Assembly: GCF_022347285.1 (NCBI RefSeq)
Contig: NZ_JAKRND010000010.1
Coordinates: 32,392 to 96,391, forward strand
DNA: 64,000 nucleotides
Direction of reading: 5' to 3'
DNA from: Corynebacterium sp. ACRPH
Lineage (GTDB): Bacteria > Actinomycetota > Actinomycetes > Mycobacteriales > Mycobacteriaceae
In this document: positions 50,924 through 58,263 of the stretch, one piece after another
Numbering within the stretch: the stretch's first letter is position 1
Layout: every line of letters starts with the position of its first letter
The notes under the pieces: generated by a model
Database searches by the model: none
What the model saw: only the letters and a program-made list of their open reading frames with translations
What the model was told of the DNA's origin: nothing
Position numbers and translations under genes: made by a program

Positions 50924-51368
50924 GGTTCTCCTCGCGTCACGAAATTGTCTTAGCAGTCCTTAATAAAGGGCTGCGTGATTTCTTCGCGACTTATATTAAC
51001 GGACAACCTTCGAGCCCGACGGGTTTGGCGATGGTCGCGGCATGTCGGGGGTGATGCTTTTTCTTATTGACGCCTACATTTCAACGAGTTGCGTGACGAT
51101 CTGACCTAGCAGGACGCAGAGCGTTACTAATATCCGGCTGCCGCGCACTTTTGGGGATCGGTATTGGACGCGCCACATGTGCCCGTTGTTTTGTGGCGTA
51201 CTTCTTGATCGAAGTCATGCTAGATTGTTCCTTGTCGGTATTTGCGCTGCTGACACCGTGCCCTAGCCTCCCGGTTGTAGTGACTCACGTTTTGGGAAGC
51301 TGGGGCGCTTTTCGTACCTTCACGTGCGCTTGGTCGAAATGCGCACCAGTGCCCGGGGATACTTGTAT
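50924..51368. other. 445-bp region without a supported gene
   Basis: More AT-rich than the left flank. A 76-codon plus-strand frame (51151-51381) lacks a ribosome binding site and family resemblance. The stretch near 51058-51074 carries a TTTTTCTTATTGACGCC motif seen elsewhere in the window. It may hold the left end of the accessory element; no att repeat could be recognised. Confidence 0.5.
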
Positions 51369-51908
51369 CTACTGCCCATAGCGGGAGCGGAGGTATTCCT
51401 CCCAGTGCTCAGTGCCATACAATGCAGCCTCCCGAGAGAGCCTATTCCGGGCGGAAATTAGTTTCGATAGCACTTTCTGTGGGTCGCCGAGCGCGACCGC
51501 AGCAGACCATGAACCAGAATCACGGTAGACGACGATTCGAGTGGCGATTTTCAGCCCCTTAGTACCGTGCGGGATAGCCTTGATCTCCTCGCAGAGATCA
51601 AACACGTCACGCCACGCGCTCTGCATTTCTTCTTGGATGTACCCGCAGTTGCACCACCCGTCGTAATCGGCGTACAGCTTGCCTCTATCGTTGGTAGTGA
51701 GTGTGATGTGAGGGCGCACTTGGGCGATAGGTAGGTTGCCTTGCGCGTCCCGTACTTGGGCGTAGCCTTCCATTGAGTGGGTGAGATCTGCCTGCGTTTT
51801 CGTGTTCTGGGTGAGCTGGTGGTTGAAGCTCCATTGGGTGGAGAAGCTTACGGTTGCGCGTACCCAGTTGAGGTATTGGTCGCGGGTGCGTGGTGTGGGT
51901 CGTGTCAT
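51369..51908 (-). CDS. Hypothetical protein of the accessory module
   Basis: 179 aa. I do not recognise a family. It contains 'GKLYADYDGWCNCGYIQEEM' with two close cysteines, and a basic, helical C-terminus ending 'YLRSRYGQ'. No signal peptide or membrane segment. Its ATG overlaps the stop of the ImmA-like gene (ATGA), and that gene overlaps rhuM (GTGA), so all three form one translationally coupled cassette. Confidence 0.7.
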   Translation of the reverse strand: MTRPTPRTRDQYLNWVRATVSFSTQWSFNHQLTQNTKTQADLTHSMEGYAQVRDAQGNLPIAQVRPHITLTTNDRGKLYADYDGWCNCGYIQEEMQSAWRDVFDLCEEIKAIPHGTKGLKIATRIVVYRDSGSWSAAVALGDPQKVLSKLISARNRLSREAALYGTEHWEEYLRSRYGQ

Positions 51909-52306
51909 GCTGCTAGTTCCTTCAGGATGTGGGGTCGTTCCTTGAGGTAGATCTCAAGGATGCGTGGGGTCACTTCGAGGTCGATGGCGAGGCTGTGGAA
52001 GGCGTGGCCGTGCCATGGGGCGAGGTGTTTCAGTTCGTCGTCGTTGATGAGGAGTTTCGCGGCGAATCTGTCTGCCCGTGCTTCTTGGCGTTGGTCGAAG
52101 TCCTTGTTGCCGGTTCTCTGGTCGTTGTATACGGCGTGGCCGAGCTCGCGGGCGAGGGTGGTTTTGTAGTCCCATACGGCCATGTCGCGCATGGTGGAGA
52201 TCACGCGGAGGCTGGGGGAGTACCAGCCTTTGGGCAGGCCGTTGTGGTGGCGTAGTTTCACGCCCAGGAGGTTGGCAACGTCATGCAGGTCATGGATCGA
52301 GGTCAC
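51905..52306 (-). CDS. ImmA/IrrE-family metallopeptidase-like protein with altered active site
   Basis: 133 aa, GTG start. The family normally carries HExxH; here the motif reads 'TTLARELGHAVYND', with Arg (CGC) where the first zinc-binding His (CAC) is expected. The downstream Glu motif 'QEARADRFAAKLLINDDE' is intact. ImmA proteins cleave phage or ICE repressors such as ImmR; a frameshifted HTH repressor lies nearby at 53386-53789. Loss of one zinc ligand suggests reduced or absent protease activity. Coupled on both sides by 4-base overlaps. Confidence 0.78.
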   Translation of the reverse strand: MTSIHDLHDVANLLGVKLRHHNGLPKGWYSPSLRVISTMRDMAVWDYKTTLARELGHAVYNDQRTGNKDFDQRQEARADRFAAKLLINDDELKHLAPWHGHAFHSLAIDLEVTPRILEIYLKERPHILKELAA

Positions 52307-53312
52307 GGTTCACCACGATTCTTCGCCTTATTGAGTTCCCGTACCTCACTTTCGAGCTGGCGCATGTCGATCTCGTTTATTTCGCTGTCTAAGCGCCGCT
52401 GGTAGGCGTCCCATTCGTTAAATGCTTTGCTTTTAGCTTGCGACATCTGCCGTGTTCCGAAGCCTTGGAGGACTTGCCGTTCGTTGAACACAAGCCAAGC
52501 GTCTGTCTTCTTCACCCAATCTTTGAGGAGCAGAGTTTCCTCATTTCGGCCTGGTCTTCTGCATAGTCCAAGAACATGGAGGTGAGCCGGTTCATGCGTT
52601 TGGCTTCGTCTTCGTATAGGTAGTTTTTGGCGATGGTCATGTCTTTCTTGTGGGGCTTCTCGCCATTCCAAGTTGTGAGCCCCGCATTTGGTTGGGTGTT
52701 ATCCGCTCGTTCCCAAATGAGTTCGGCAGCGGTTTTGCCGTGTGTTGCGTAATGCAGCCGGTTTTGAATGCCAGCGAAGAAGTTCTTGACCTCTTGAAAG
52801 TCTTTCACTTCGTGGTAGTCGGCGCTGGTTTCGGCTATGACGTCGAGAACCTTGCGGAACATCTGGCGTTCAGATGCGCGGATTTCGCGGATGCGTTCAA
52901 GTAGTTCGTCGAAGTGAGTGTCGACGCCGTCGTTTTTGAGTCGCTGGTCGTCCATGGCGAATCCTTTGAGGAGGTATTCGCGTAGAACTTCGGTTGCCCA
53001 TTTGCGGAATTGAATTCCTCGCTGTCCGCGTACTCGGTACCCGACTGCGAGGATCATTTCTAGGTTGTAGTGATTTACTGAACGTTCTTGACCAGGCACT
53101 TTCAAAAGTTGTTTGAAACTACCGGCGACTTCTTTTTCCCTGATGATGTTTTGAATGTGGTGCGAGATGGATGCGCTTGTGACGTCGAAGAGTTCGCCCA
53201 TTTGTTTTTGGGTCAGCCATGCGGTGCCTTGGGTCAGTTGTAGGCGTACTTGTGCGGCTCCATCTTCGGTTGTGTAGATGGCGATTTGGTCGCCTTTATC
53301 GTTCGTAGTCAT
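52303..53312 (-). pseudogene. rhuM: RhuM-family protein, frameshifted
   Basis: The first frame (53312 to stop at 52512) encodes the RhuM N-terminus: 'DGAAQVRLQLTQGTAWLTQK', 'QMGELFDVTSASISHHIQNI', 'NLEMILAVGYRVRGQRGIQF' and 'MFLDYAEDQAEMRK'. The expected C-terminus continues in another frame: 'LLLKDWVKKTDAWLVFNERQ' to the stop at 52303. The switch lies near 52525-52541. Joined, the product would be about 335 residues, normal for the family. No slippery heptamer is evident, so a mutation (or sequencing error) is more likely than programmed frameshifting. RhuM is a phage/island protein of unclear role. Confidence 0.8.
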
Positions 53313-53385
53313 CTGGAGTGCCTCCTACTTCTGGGCTACTGTCAGCCACCGCATCATCAGGGATGCCGTTATCTTCCCAACCAGA

Positions 53386-53789
53386 TCAGACAACGGGGGT
53401 GGATTTCGAGTGTTTCACAAGGTGGAGTGGGGGCTTCGAGTCGTCTACTCCATTGTGAGCAAAGACCTCCTCGAAGGTTCCGTCCCAGTGGGCAGGTTGG
53501 CTATTAATGCGTCGCGCTAGTTCGGCCACCAGTACTCGGTCTTCGAGAAGACGGAAGTCTGGTGCGTCAGGAAGGATTGCATCGTCGGGATCGATGTACC
53601 GGTGTCCACGAGCGCCTGAATCACGTTCACTCCATATGCTCTCGCAATGGCTATGACCGTTGTGGCCGACAACTGGCCAGCGCGGTATTGGTGAGCAATC
53701 GTGCTGTTGGCTATGTCGGTTTTAGCGGACACTTCCGCCTTGGTCGCTCCTTCGGTGGTGGTATCGAACCAGTCTTTGTGGTTGTTCAT
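53386..53789 (-). pseudogene. Phage-type HTH repressor, frameshifted
   Basis: From ATG 53789 the frame encodes an HTH protein: 'GATKAEVSAKTDIANSTIAH' and 'LSATTVIAIARAYGVNVIQA', then 'LVDTG', after which it runs out of family-like sequence and stops at 53517. In the next frame the natural continuation is present: 'YIDPDDAILPDAPDFRLLED' and 'VLVAELARRINSQPAHWDGT', ending at a TGA at 53386-53388. A single missing base at about 53599-53600 (GG before TAC) explains this. Full product would be about 134 residues. Divergent to a Cro-like gene, so probably the element's immunity repressor. Confidence 0.75.
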
Positions 53790-53999
53790 GGTTCCAATTA
53801 TTGGAGAGCGCGGCGCGATGGCGCAACACGTTTTGAACTTTTTATCCCCTTGTGACCTGCGGAAAGTCCTGTAATTGCAAACAACTATTGGAGCGAATTA
53901 CAAAAATGGCTTGACAGATTTTGCGATACCAGGGTGGGTTTAACGTCGGTTCCAAGAATTGTAACTAAAGTCTAAAAGTTAGAAGACGGAGGTGAATCG
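53790..53999. promoter_or_regulatory. Divergent immunity control region
   Basis: 210 bp between the repressor and the Cro-like gene. TCCAAT-T-ATTGGA (53793-53805) is a perfect 13-bp palindrome directly upstream of the repressor start. Half-site-like ATTGGA occurs at 53887-53892 and GGTTCCAA at 53790-53797 and 53948-53955. TTGACA (53911-53916) is a consensus -35 on the plus strand; no clear -10 at 17 bp is seen. Confidence 0.55.
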
Positions 54000-54134
54000 T
54001 TGAAAACAAAGTACAAGATTCGTCCAGAAGTCATCGACAAGGCAAGGGAGCGCGGAGGATTCGCCTCTGATGAGCAACTTGCCGCGTCCTTGGGCGTGAC
54101 GACGAACACTGTCCTGCGATTCCGCCCTGGATGA
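54000..54134 (+). CDS. Small Cro-like HTH protein
   Basis: 44 aa, TTG start 7 bases after GGAGG (53988-53992). The sequence 'RPEVIDKARERGGFASDEQL' followed by 'AASLGVTTNTVLRFR' has the shape of a short phage helix-turn-helix protein and diverges from the repressor, as cro or excisionase genes do. It ends abruptly after the recognition helix; a second ATG frame (54131-54175) overlaps the stop and may be its detached end, suggesting further decay. Confidence 0.6.
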   Translation: MKTKYKIRPEVIDKARERGGFASDEQLAASLGVTTNTVLRFRPG

Positions 54135-54348
54135 CGTTTGAGCAGTGGCAGGCGTCGCGTCGGGGCGATAGTTAAAGGCGGTTGAGGTGGGGATTGTTTT
54201 GAACGTCTAGGCACGTTTTCGCCACGACAATCCCACGACATAAGGGACTAAAACAGGCTTAAAGAGGCCTAACGAGCGGGGTAGACGGGAAGCGAAACCC
54301 CCGCCTGACCAGCATTTACGCTGGTCGGGAGCGGAGGGGGTGGAATTG
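54135..54348. other. Gene-free stretch between Cro-like gene and tRNA, with hairpin
   Basis: No supported gene beyond the 14-codon frame 54131-54175. Contains GACCAGC-ATTTAC-GCTGGTC (54307-54326), a 7-bp stem just 3' of the tRNA on the minus strand and a likely terminator for it. If an element integrated at the tRNA 3' end, its attachment site would be here, but no duplicate of the tRNA end was found. Confidence 0.5.
54307..54326 (-). terminator. Hairpin downstream of the tRNA
   Basis: GACCAGC/GCTGGTC stem, 6-base loop, 22 bases after the tRNA end on the minus strand; followed by a G-run and TTTCGCTT. Confidence 0.45.
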
Positions 54349-54422
54349 TGCCCCAGGTGAGACTCGAACTCACACTGGACGGGTTTTGAATCCGTTGCCT
54401 CTGCCAATTGGGCTACTGGGGC
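54349..54422 (-). tRNA. tRNA with CAA anticodon (Leu by anticodon), short variable loop
   Basis: A 74-nt cloverleaf folds on the minus strand: acceptor GCCCCAG/CTGGGGC, D stem GCC/GGC, anticodon stem ACGGA/CCCGT with loop TTCAAAA (anticodon CAA; the pair nearest the loop is A-C), T stem GTGAG/CTCAC with loop TTCGAGT, discriminator A, no encoded CCA. The variable region is only CCAGT, whereas bacterial leucine tRNAs normally have a long variable arm, so the isotype is assigned by anticodon only. Confidence 0.85.
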
Positions 54423-54484
54423 GAAAAGTGCTTACCGGAGCATAATACGCCACGGCCTTTCAGCCAACCAAAACCCCACTCCGT

Positions 54485-54490
54485 TAAAGT
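54485..54490 (+). promoter_or_regulatory. -10 box of polA (leaderless)
   Basis: TAAAGT, 7 bases before the polA ATG at 54498. Confidence 0.55.
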
Positions 54491-54497
54491 TGAGCGC

Positions 54498-57077
54498 ATG
54501 GCTAAACTCCTTCTCCTCGATGGGCACTCGTTGGCGTTCCGCGCCTTCTATGCCCTGCCCGCAGCCAATTTCTCCACCGTTGGTGGCCAGCACACCAACG
54601 CGGTATATGGCTTCCTAGGCATGTTCCTCACCCTCATGGATAAGGAACAGCCCACCCATGTGGCCGCCGCGTTTGACCTTTCCGGCCCCACATTCCGCGA
54701 GGAATCCTTCCCGGAGTACAAGGCGCAGCGCCCGAGCACGCCCGAGGAGTTCAAGGGTCAGATCGAGCTGATTCGTCGCACGCTCGAAGTGTTGGGCGTC
54801 ACGACCCTAGACAAAGAGTCCTACGAGGCCGACGACATCATCGCGACCCTAGCCACCGAGGGTGCCAAGGACGGCATGGACGTGCTGATCTGCACCGGCG
54901 ACCGCGATTCGTTGCAGCTGGTCACTGAGGATGTGACGGTGCTGTACACGCTTAAGGGTGTCTCTGAGCTGCATCGCTTCACCCCGCAGGCCGTTGAAGA
55001 GAAGTACGGCGTGACCCCCACCCAGTACCCGGACCTCGCGGCGCTGCGCGGCGATACCTCCGACAACATGCCCGGCGTGCCCGGCGTGGGGCCGAAGACC
55101 GCGCAGAAGTGGATCGCGAAGTACGGCAGTCTGCAGGGCGTGATCGACAACATGGACGACATCGGCGGGAAGGTCGGCGCCAACCTGCGCGAAAACATCG
55201 ACAATGTGGTGCTCGCGCGCGACATTACGGAAATGGTGCGGGACCTTAAGCTCGTTGATGATTTGGACGCCCTCAGCCCCCGCGAAATCGATCCCAACGA
55301 GGCACTCGGCATGTTCGAGGAGCTGCAGTTTGGCACGGGGCTGCGCAATAGAGCATTCAAGATCATGGGCGTGGAGTTCGCCGACAGTGCCGCTATCCCC
55401 GTCACGGTAGAGGAGCCGCAGCCGGGGAAGCTGGGGGCGTGGCTGAAGAAGCGCACCCGCGGCACGGTGGTGGACGTGGATGGCGAGCAGCTGACCCTGC
55501 TGGACCGCGACAACGTTGCCATCGTTCAGGACCTCGCCGATGTGGACCCGAAGGACGAGAAGGCGCTGGCGGAGTGGCTGGCCAACCCACAGGCCACGAA
55601 GTGGCTGCATGACTCCAAGCAGACGTATCACGCACTACAGAATCAAGGACTAAAGCTTGACGGAGTGGAACATGACACGTCCCTGGCGGCGTATCTGCTG
55701 CGGCCTGACGTGCGCACCCTCGGCCTGGCGGACGTGGTGCAGCGCCACGTGGGCCACGAGCTTTCGGATAATGCCACCGGTCCAGAGCGCGCCCAGGCCG
55801 TCGCCGAACTGGTGAAGGCCCTCACCCCAGAGATCGAGGCCGCAGGCCAGGCCGAACTGTACTTCGACCTGGAAGTCCCTCTCGCCCTGATCCTCGCGGC
55901 CATGGAACACGCAGGCATCGCTGTGGATGATGCGGCGCTGCAGGAGCTCTCCGATGACTACGGCGCGCGCCTGGACGAGGAGATTGCCGCCGCCCGCGAG
56001 CTGGCGGGGGAGCCGGAGCTCAATCTTTCCTCCCCGAAGCAGCTGCAGAAGGTCCTCTTCGAGACCTTCGATCTGCCGAAGACGAAGAAGACCAAGACCG
56101 GCTATTCCACCGCCGCCGCGGAGCTGGAGAAGTTGGCCGCCCAGTCCAACCACCCGTTCCTGGGGCACCTCATGGCCCACCGCGAGTACCAAAAGATGAA
56201 GTCCACCATCGACGGACTGATCGAGGCCGTGGGTGACGACGGACGCATCCACACCACCTTCAACCAGAAGGGCGCGGCGACGGGCCGCCTGTCTTCCTCC
56301 GACCCGAACCTGCAGAACATTCCCGTGCGCACCGACGCCGGCCGCAAGATCCGCGCCGCGTTCACGGTCGGGGAGGGTTACGAGACTTTGCTGACCGCCG
56401 ACTACTCCCAGATCGAGATGCGCGTGATGGCGCACCTGTCGGAGGACGCGGGCCTGATCGAGGCCTACGCCAGCGGCGAGGACCTGCACAACTACGTCGG
56501 CTCGCGCGTGTTCGACGTCCCGGTCGATGAGGTCACCCCGGAACTGCGCCGGCGGGTGAAGGCGCTGAGCTATGGCCTGGTCTACGGCCTGTCCGCCTTT
56601 GGCCTATCCCAGCAGCTGAAGATCAGCGCGGGGGAGGCGAAGAGGATCATGGATAACTACTTCGAGCGCTTCGGTGGCGTGAAGCGCTACCTCGACCACG
56701 TGGTGGAGGTAGCCAAGGAGACCGGCTACACGGAGACTCTCTATGGCCGCCGCCGCTACCTGCCGGAGCTGAACTCCTCTAACCGCGTGGCCAGGGAGAA
56801 TGCCGAACGCGCCGCCCTGAATGCCCCGATCCAGGGCACGGCCGCGGACATCATCAAGTTGGCCATGTTGCGCGTGGATCGGGAGATCACCCGCCAGCAG
56901 CTGACTTCCCGCGTGCTGCTGCAGGTCCACGATGAGCTCGTGGTAGAGGTCGCGCCCGGCGAGCTGGAACAGATCACCGAGCTAGTCGAGCGGGAAATGG
57001 ATGCCGCCGCCCAGCTGCGCGTACCGCTGGATGTCTCCGCCGGCACGGGCGATAACTGGGACCTGGCAGCGCACTAG
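54498..57077 (+). CDS. polA: DNA polymerase I
   Basis: 859 aa from ATG 54498; a longer open frame would run through the tRNA. 5' nuclease domain (1-290): 'LLLDGHSLAFRAFYALPAAN', 'ADDIIATLATEGAKDG', 'ALRGDTSDNMPGVPGVGPKT'. The central 3'-5' exonuclease-like domain lacks the usual metal carboxylates, as in other actinobacteria. Polymerase motif A 'TADYSQIEMRVMAHLSED', motif B 'RRRVKALSYGLVYGLSAFGL' and motif C 'LLQVHDELVVEV' are intact. Confidence 0.96.
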   Translation: MAKLLLLDGHSLAFRAFYALPAANFSTVGGQHTNAVYGFLGMFLTLMDKEQPTHVAAAFDLSGPTFREESFPEYKAQRPSTPEEFKGQIELIRRTLEVLGVTTLDKESYEADDIIATLATEGAKDGMDVLICTGDRDSLQLVTEDVTVLYTLKGVSELHRFTPQAVEEKYGVTPTQYPDLAALRGDTSDNMPGVPGVGPKTAQKWIAKYGSLQGVIDNMDDIGGKVGANLRENIDNVVLARDITEMVRDLKLVDDLDALSPREIDPNEALGMFEELQFGTGLRNRAFKIMGVEFADSAAIPVTVEEPQPGKLGAWLKKRTRGTVVDVDGEQLTLLDRDNVAIVQDLADVDPKDEKALAEWLANPQATKWLHDSKQTYHALQNQGLKLDGVEHDTSLAAYLLRPDVRTLGLADVVQRHVGHELSDNATGPERAQAVAELVKALTPEIEAAGQAELYFDLEVPLALILAAMEHAGIAVDDAALQELSDDYGARLDEEIAAARELAGEPELNLSSPKQLQKVLFETFDLPKTKKTKTGYSTAAAELEKLAAQSNHPFLGHLMAHREYQKMKSTIDGLIEAVGDDGRIHTTFNQKGAATGRLSSSDPNLQNIPVRTDAGRKIRAAFTVGEGYETLLTADYSQIEMRVMAHLSEDAGLIEAYASGEDLHNYVGSRVFDVPVDEVTPELRRRVKALSYGLVYGLSAFGLSQQLKISAGEAKRIMDNYFERFGGVKRYLDHVVEVAKETGYTETLYGRRRYLPELNSSNRVARENAERAALNAPIQGTAADIIKLAMLRVDREITRQQLTSRVLLQVHDELVVEVAPGELEQITELVEREMDAAAQLRVPLDVSAGTGDNWDLAAH

Positions 57078-57095
57078 TCGCGCGCGCCAGCCGGG

Positions 57096-58001
57096 TTAGT
57101 TGGCGTCTGCCGGCGTGGCCTTCGCGTTCGAAGCCTTTTCGGCCGCCAGCATTGCCACGACGATCACCGCGCCCAGCAGGAACAGGCCGATCGCGGCGCC
57201 CAGGTGCTCGCCCGGCGCCTGCAGGTTCGCATCCCCGTCCTGCCACGGCCACAGCGCACGCAGGGAGCCCAGCATCAGGCCCGTCATCACGAACAGCGTG
57301 ATGGTGCGGTGGTTGTTAAGCAGGTACTCCAGCAGGCGCACAAAGCACACAATGCCGGTGATCGCACCCAGGAAGAACACGCCCAGGTAGACCAGGTTCC
57401 TATCGTCCACCGCCGCCATCGTCGCGGAGTACAGGCCCACGGCCAGCAGGAAGAAGGAACCCGAAACACCCGGCAGCACCAGCGCACACACTGCAATCGC
57501 AGCAGCCACAAAGACCCACAGCAGGTTCGGGTCGGATTGTGGGGCACTGGTAACGCCCGTCAGGAAGAACGTGGCCACTGCCGCCACAACCAAGCCGAGG
57601 ATCGCCATCGGCAGCCGCCGGCGCGCGTCCTCCTTATCCGTCATGCCAATCGGCACGGCCAGGGAGAGCAGCACCATGCCGAAGAACAGCGCGCGCGAGT
57701 GCACCGGCTTGTCCGTCACGAAGCTCTCCATCACACCCGCCAGCGAGAGCACCACGGCCGCCATGCCCACCAACATGGGGAGCAGTAGCATCCAGTCCAG
57801 TGTCTTGTACTGGGCAAACGCAGCCTTGCGATCCTTCGGCAGCTTCTTCGTGGCATCCAGGAAAAGGTTCGCCTGGTGCAGGACGCGCTCGTACACGCCG
57901 GTAACCAACGCGATTGTGCCGCCGGAAACGCCCGGGACGAGCTCGGCCATGCCAATCAACCCGCCACGGACCATATTCACTAGTATTTGCAGTATCTTCA
58001 T
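57096..58001 (-). CDS. DUF368 membrane protein
   Basis: 301 aa from ATG 58001 ('MKILQILVNMVRGGLIGMAE'). Contains the two repeated family motifs 'ELVPGVSGGTIALVTGVYER' and 'LVLPGVSGSFFLLAVGLYSA', with about eight membrane helices. DUF368 proteins of other bacteria and archaea act in polyprenyl phosphate (undecaprenyl-P) recycling across the membrane; that role here is by family. TACGAT (plus 58010-58015) lies 8 bases before the ATG. Converges on polA. Confidence 0.88.
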   Translation of the reverse strand: MKILQILVNMVRGGLIGMAELVPGVSGGTIALVTGVYERVLHQANLFLDATKKLPKDRKAAFAQYKTLDWMLLLPMLVGMAAVVLSLAGVMESFVTDKPVHSRALFFGMVLLSLAVPIGMTDKEDARRRLPMAILGLVVAAVATFFLTGVTSAPQSDPNLLWVFVAAAIAVCALVLPGVSGSFFLLAVGLYSATMAAVDDRNLVYLGVFFLGAITGIVCFVRLLEYLLNNHRTITLFVMTGLMLGSLRALWPWQDGDANLQAPGEHLGAAIGLFLLGAVIVVAMLAAEKASNAKATPADAN

Positions 58002-58009
58002 CGCGCCCA

Positions 58010-58015
58010 ATCGTA
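58010..58015 (-). promoter_or_regulatory. -10 box of DUF368 gene
   Basis: TACGAT on the minus strand, 8 bases before the ATG at 58001. Confidence 0.4.
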
Positions 58016-58170
58016 CTGCACGTCTTGGACAACCCCGCTTCAACTCGCGGCCGAAAGTCCATGTTTGCGCTGTTCACTGTGGTCGTGTAGCGTTATGCGC
58101 GTTGTGCGCCCCCTTTTTGATTCTTTGGGACGCCCCCACGTGGAGCTCCTAGAGGCTACCCGCCAGGTTA

Positions 58171-58217
58171 TTGACGCTGGTGGTGGCGTCAAAAAGCAGG
58201 GTTTGCAGAACTAGAGT
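58171..58217 (+). promoter_or_regulatory. rpsA upstream region: inverted repeat and -10 candidate
   Basis: TTGACGC (58171-58177) and GCGTCAA (58186-58192) form a perfect inverted repeat with an 8-base spacer. TAGAGT at 58212-58217 is a plausible -10 box, giving a leader of about 40 bases; rpsA is thus not leaderless, unlike many genes here. Confidence 0.45.
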
Positions 58218-58263
58218 AACTGTCCATCTTCTATTTCTATTCGTTCCGAAAGACATTCAACAT

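Noticed and set aside
51001..51040. Left attachment site duplicating the tRNA (shared GACGGGTTT)
   Set aside because: Only nine bases match the tRNA and the flanks differ; this is within chance.
51151..51381. 76-codon plus-strand frame in the gap left of the accessory module
   Set aside because: No ribosome binding site, no leaderless -10 spacing, no family resemblance, and it overlaps the end of the 51369 gene.
52525..52541. Programmed -1 frameshift in rhuM
   Set aside because: The switch region has no canonical slippery heptamer and no obvious downstream structure, so a mutation is the simpler reading.
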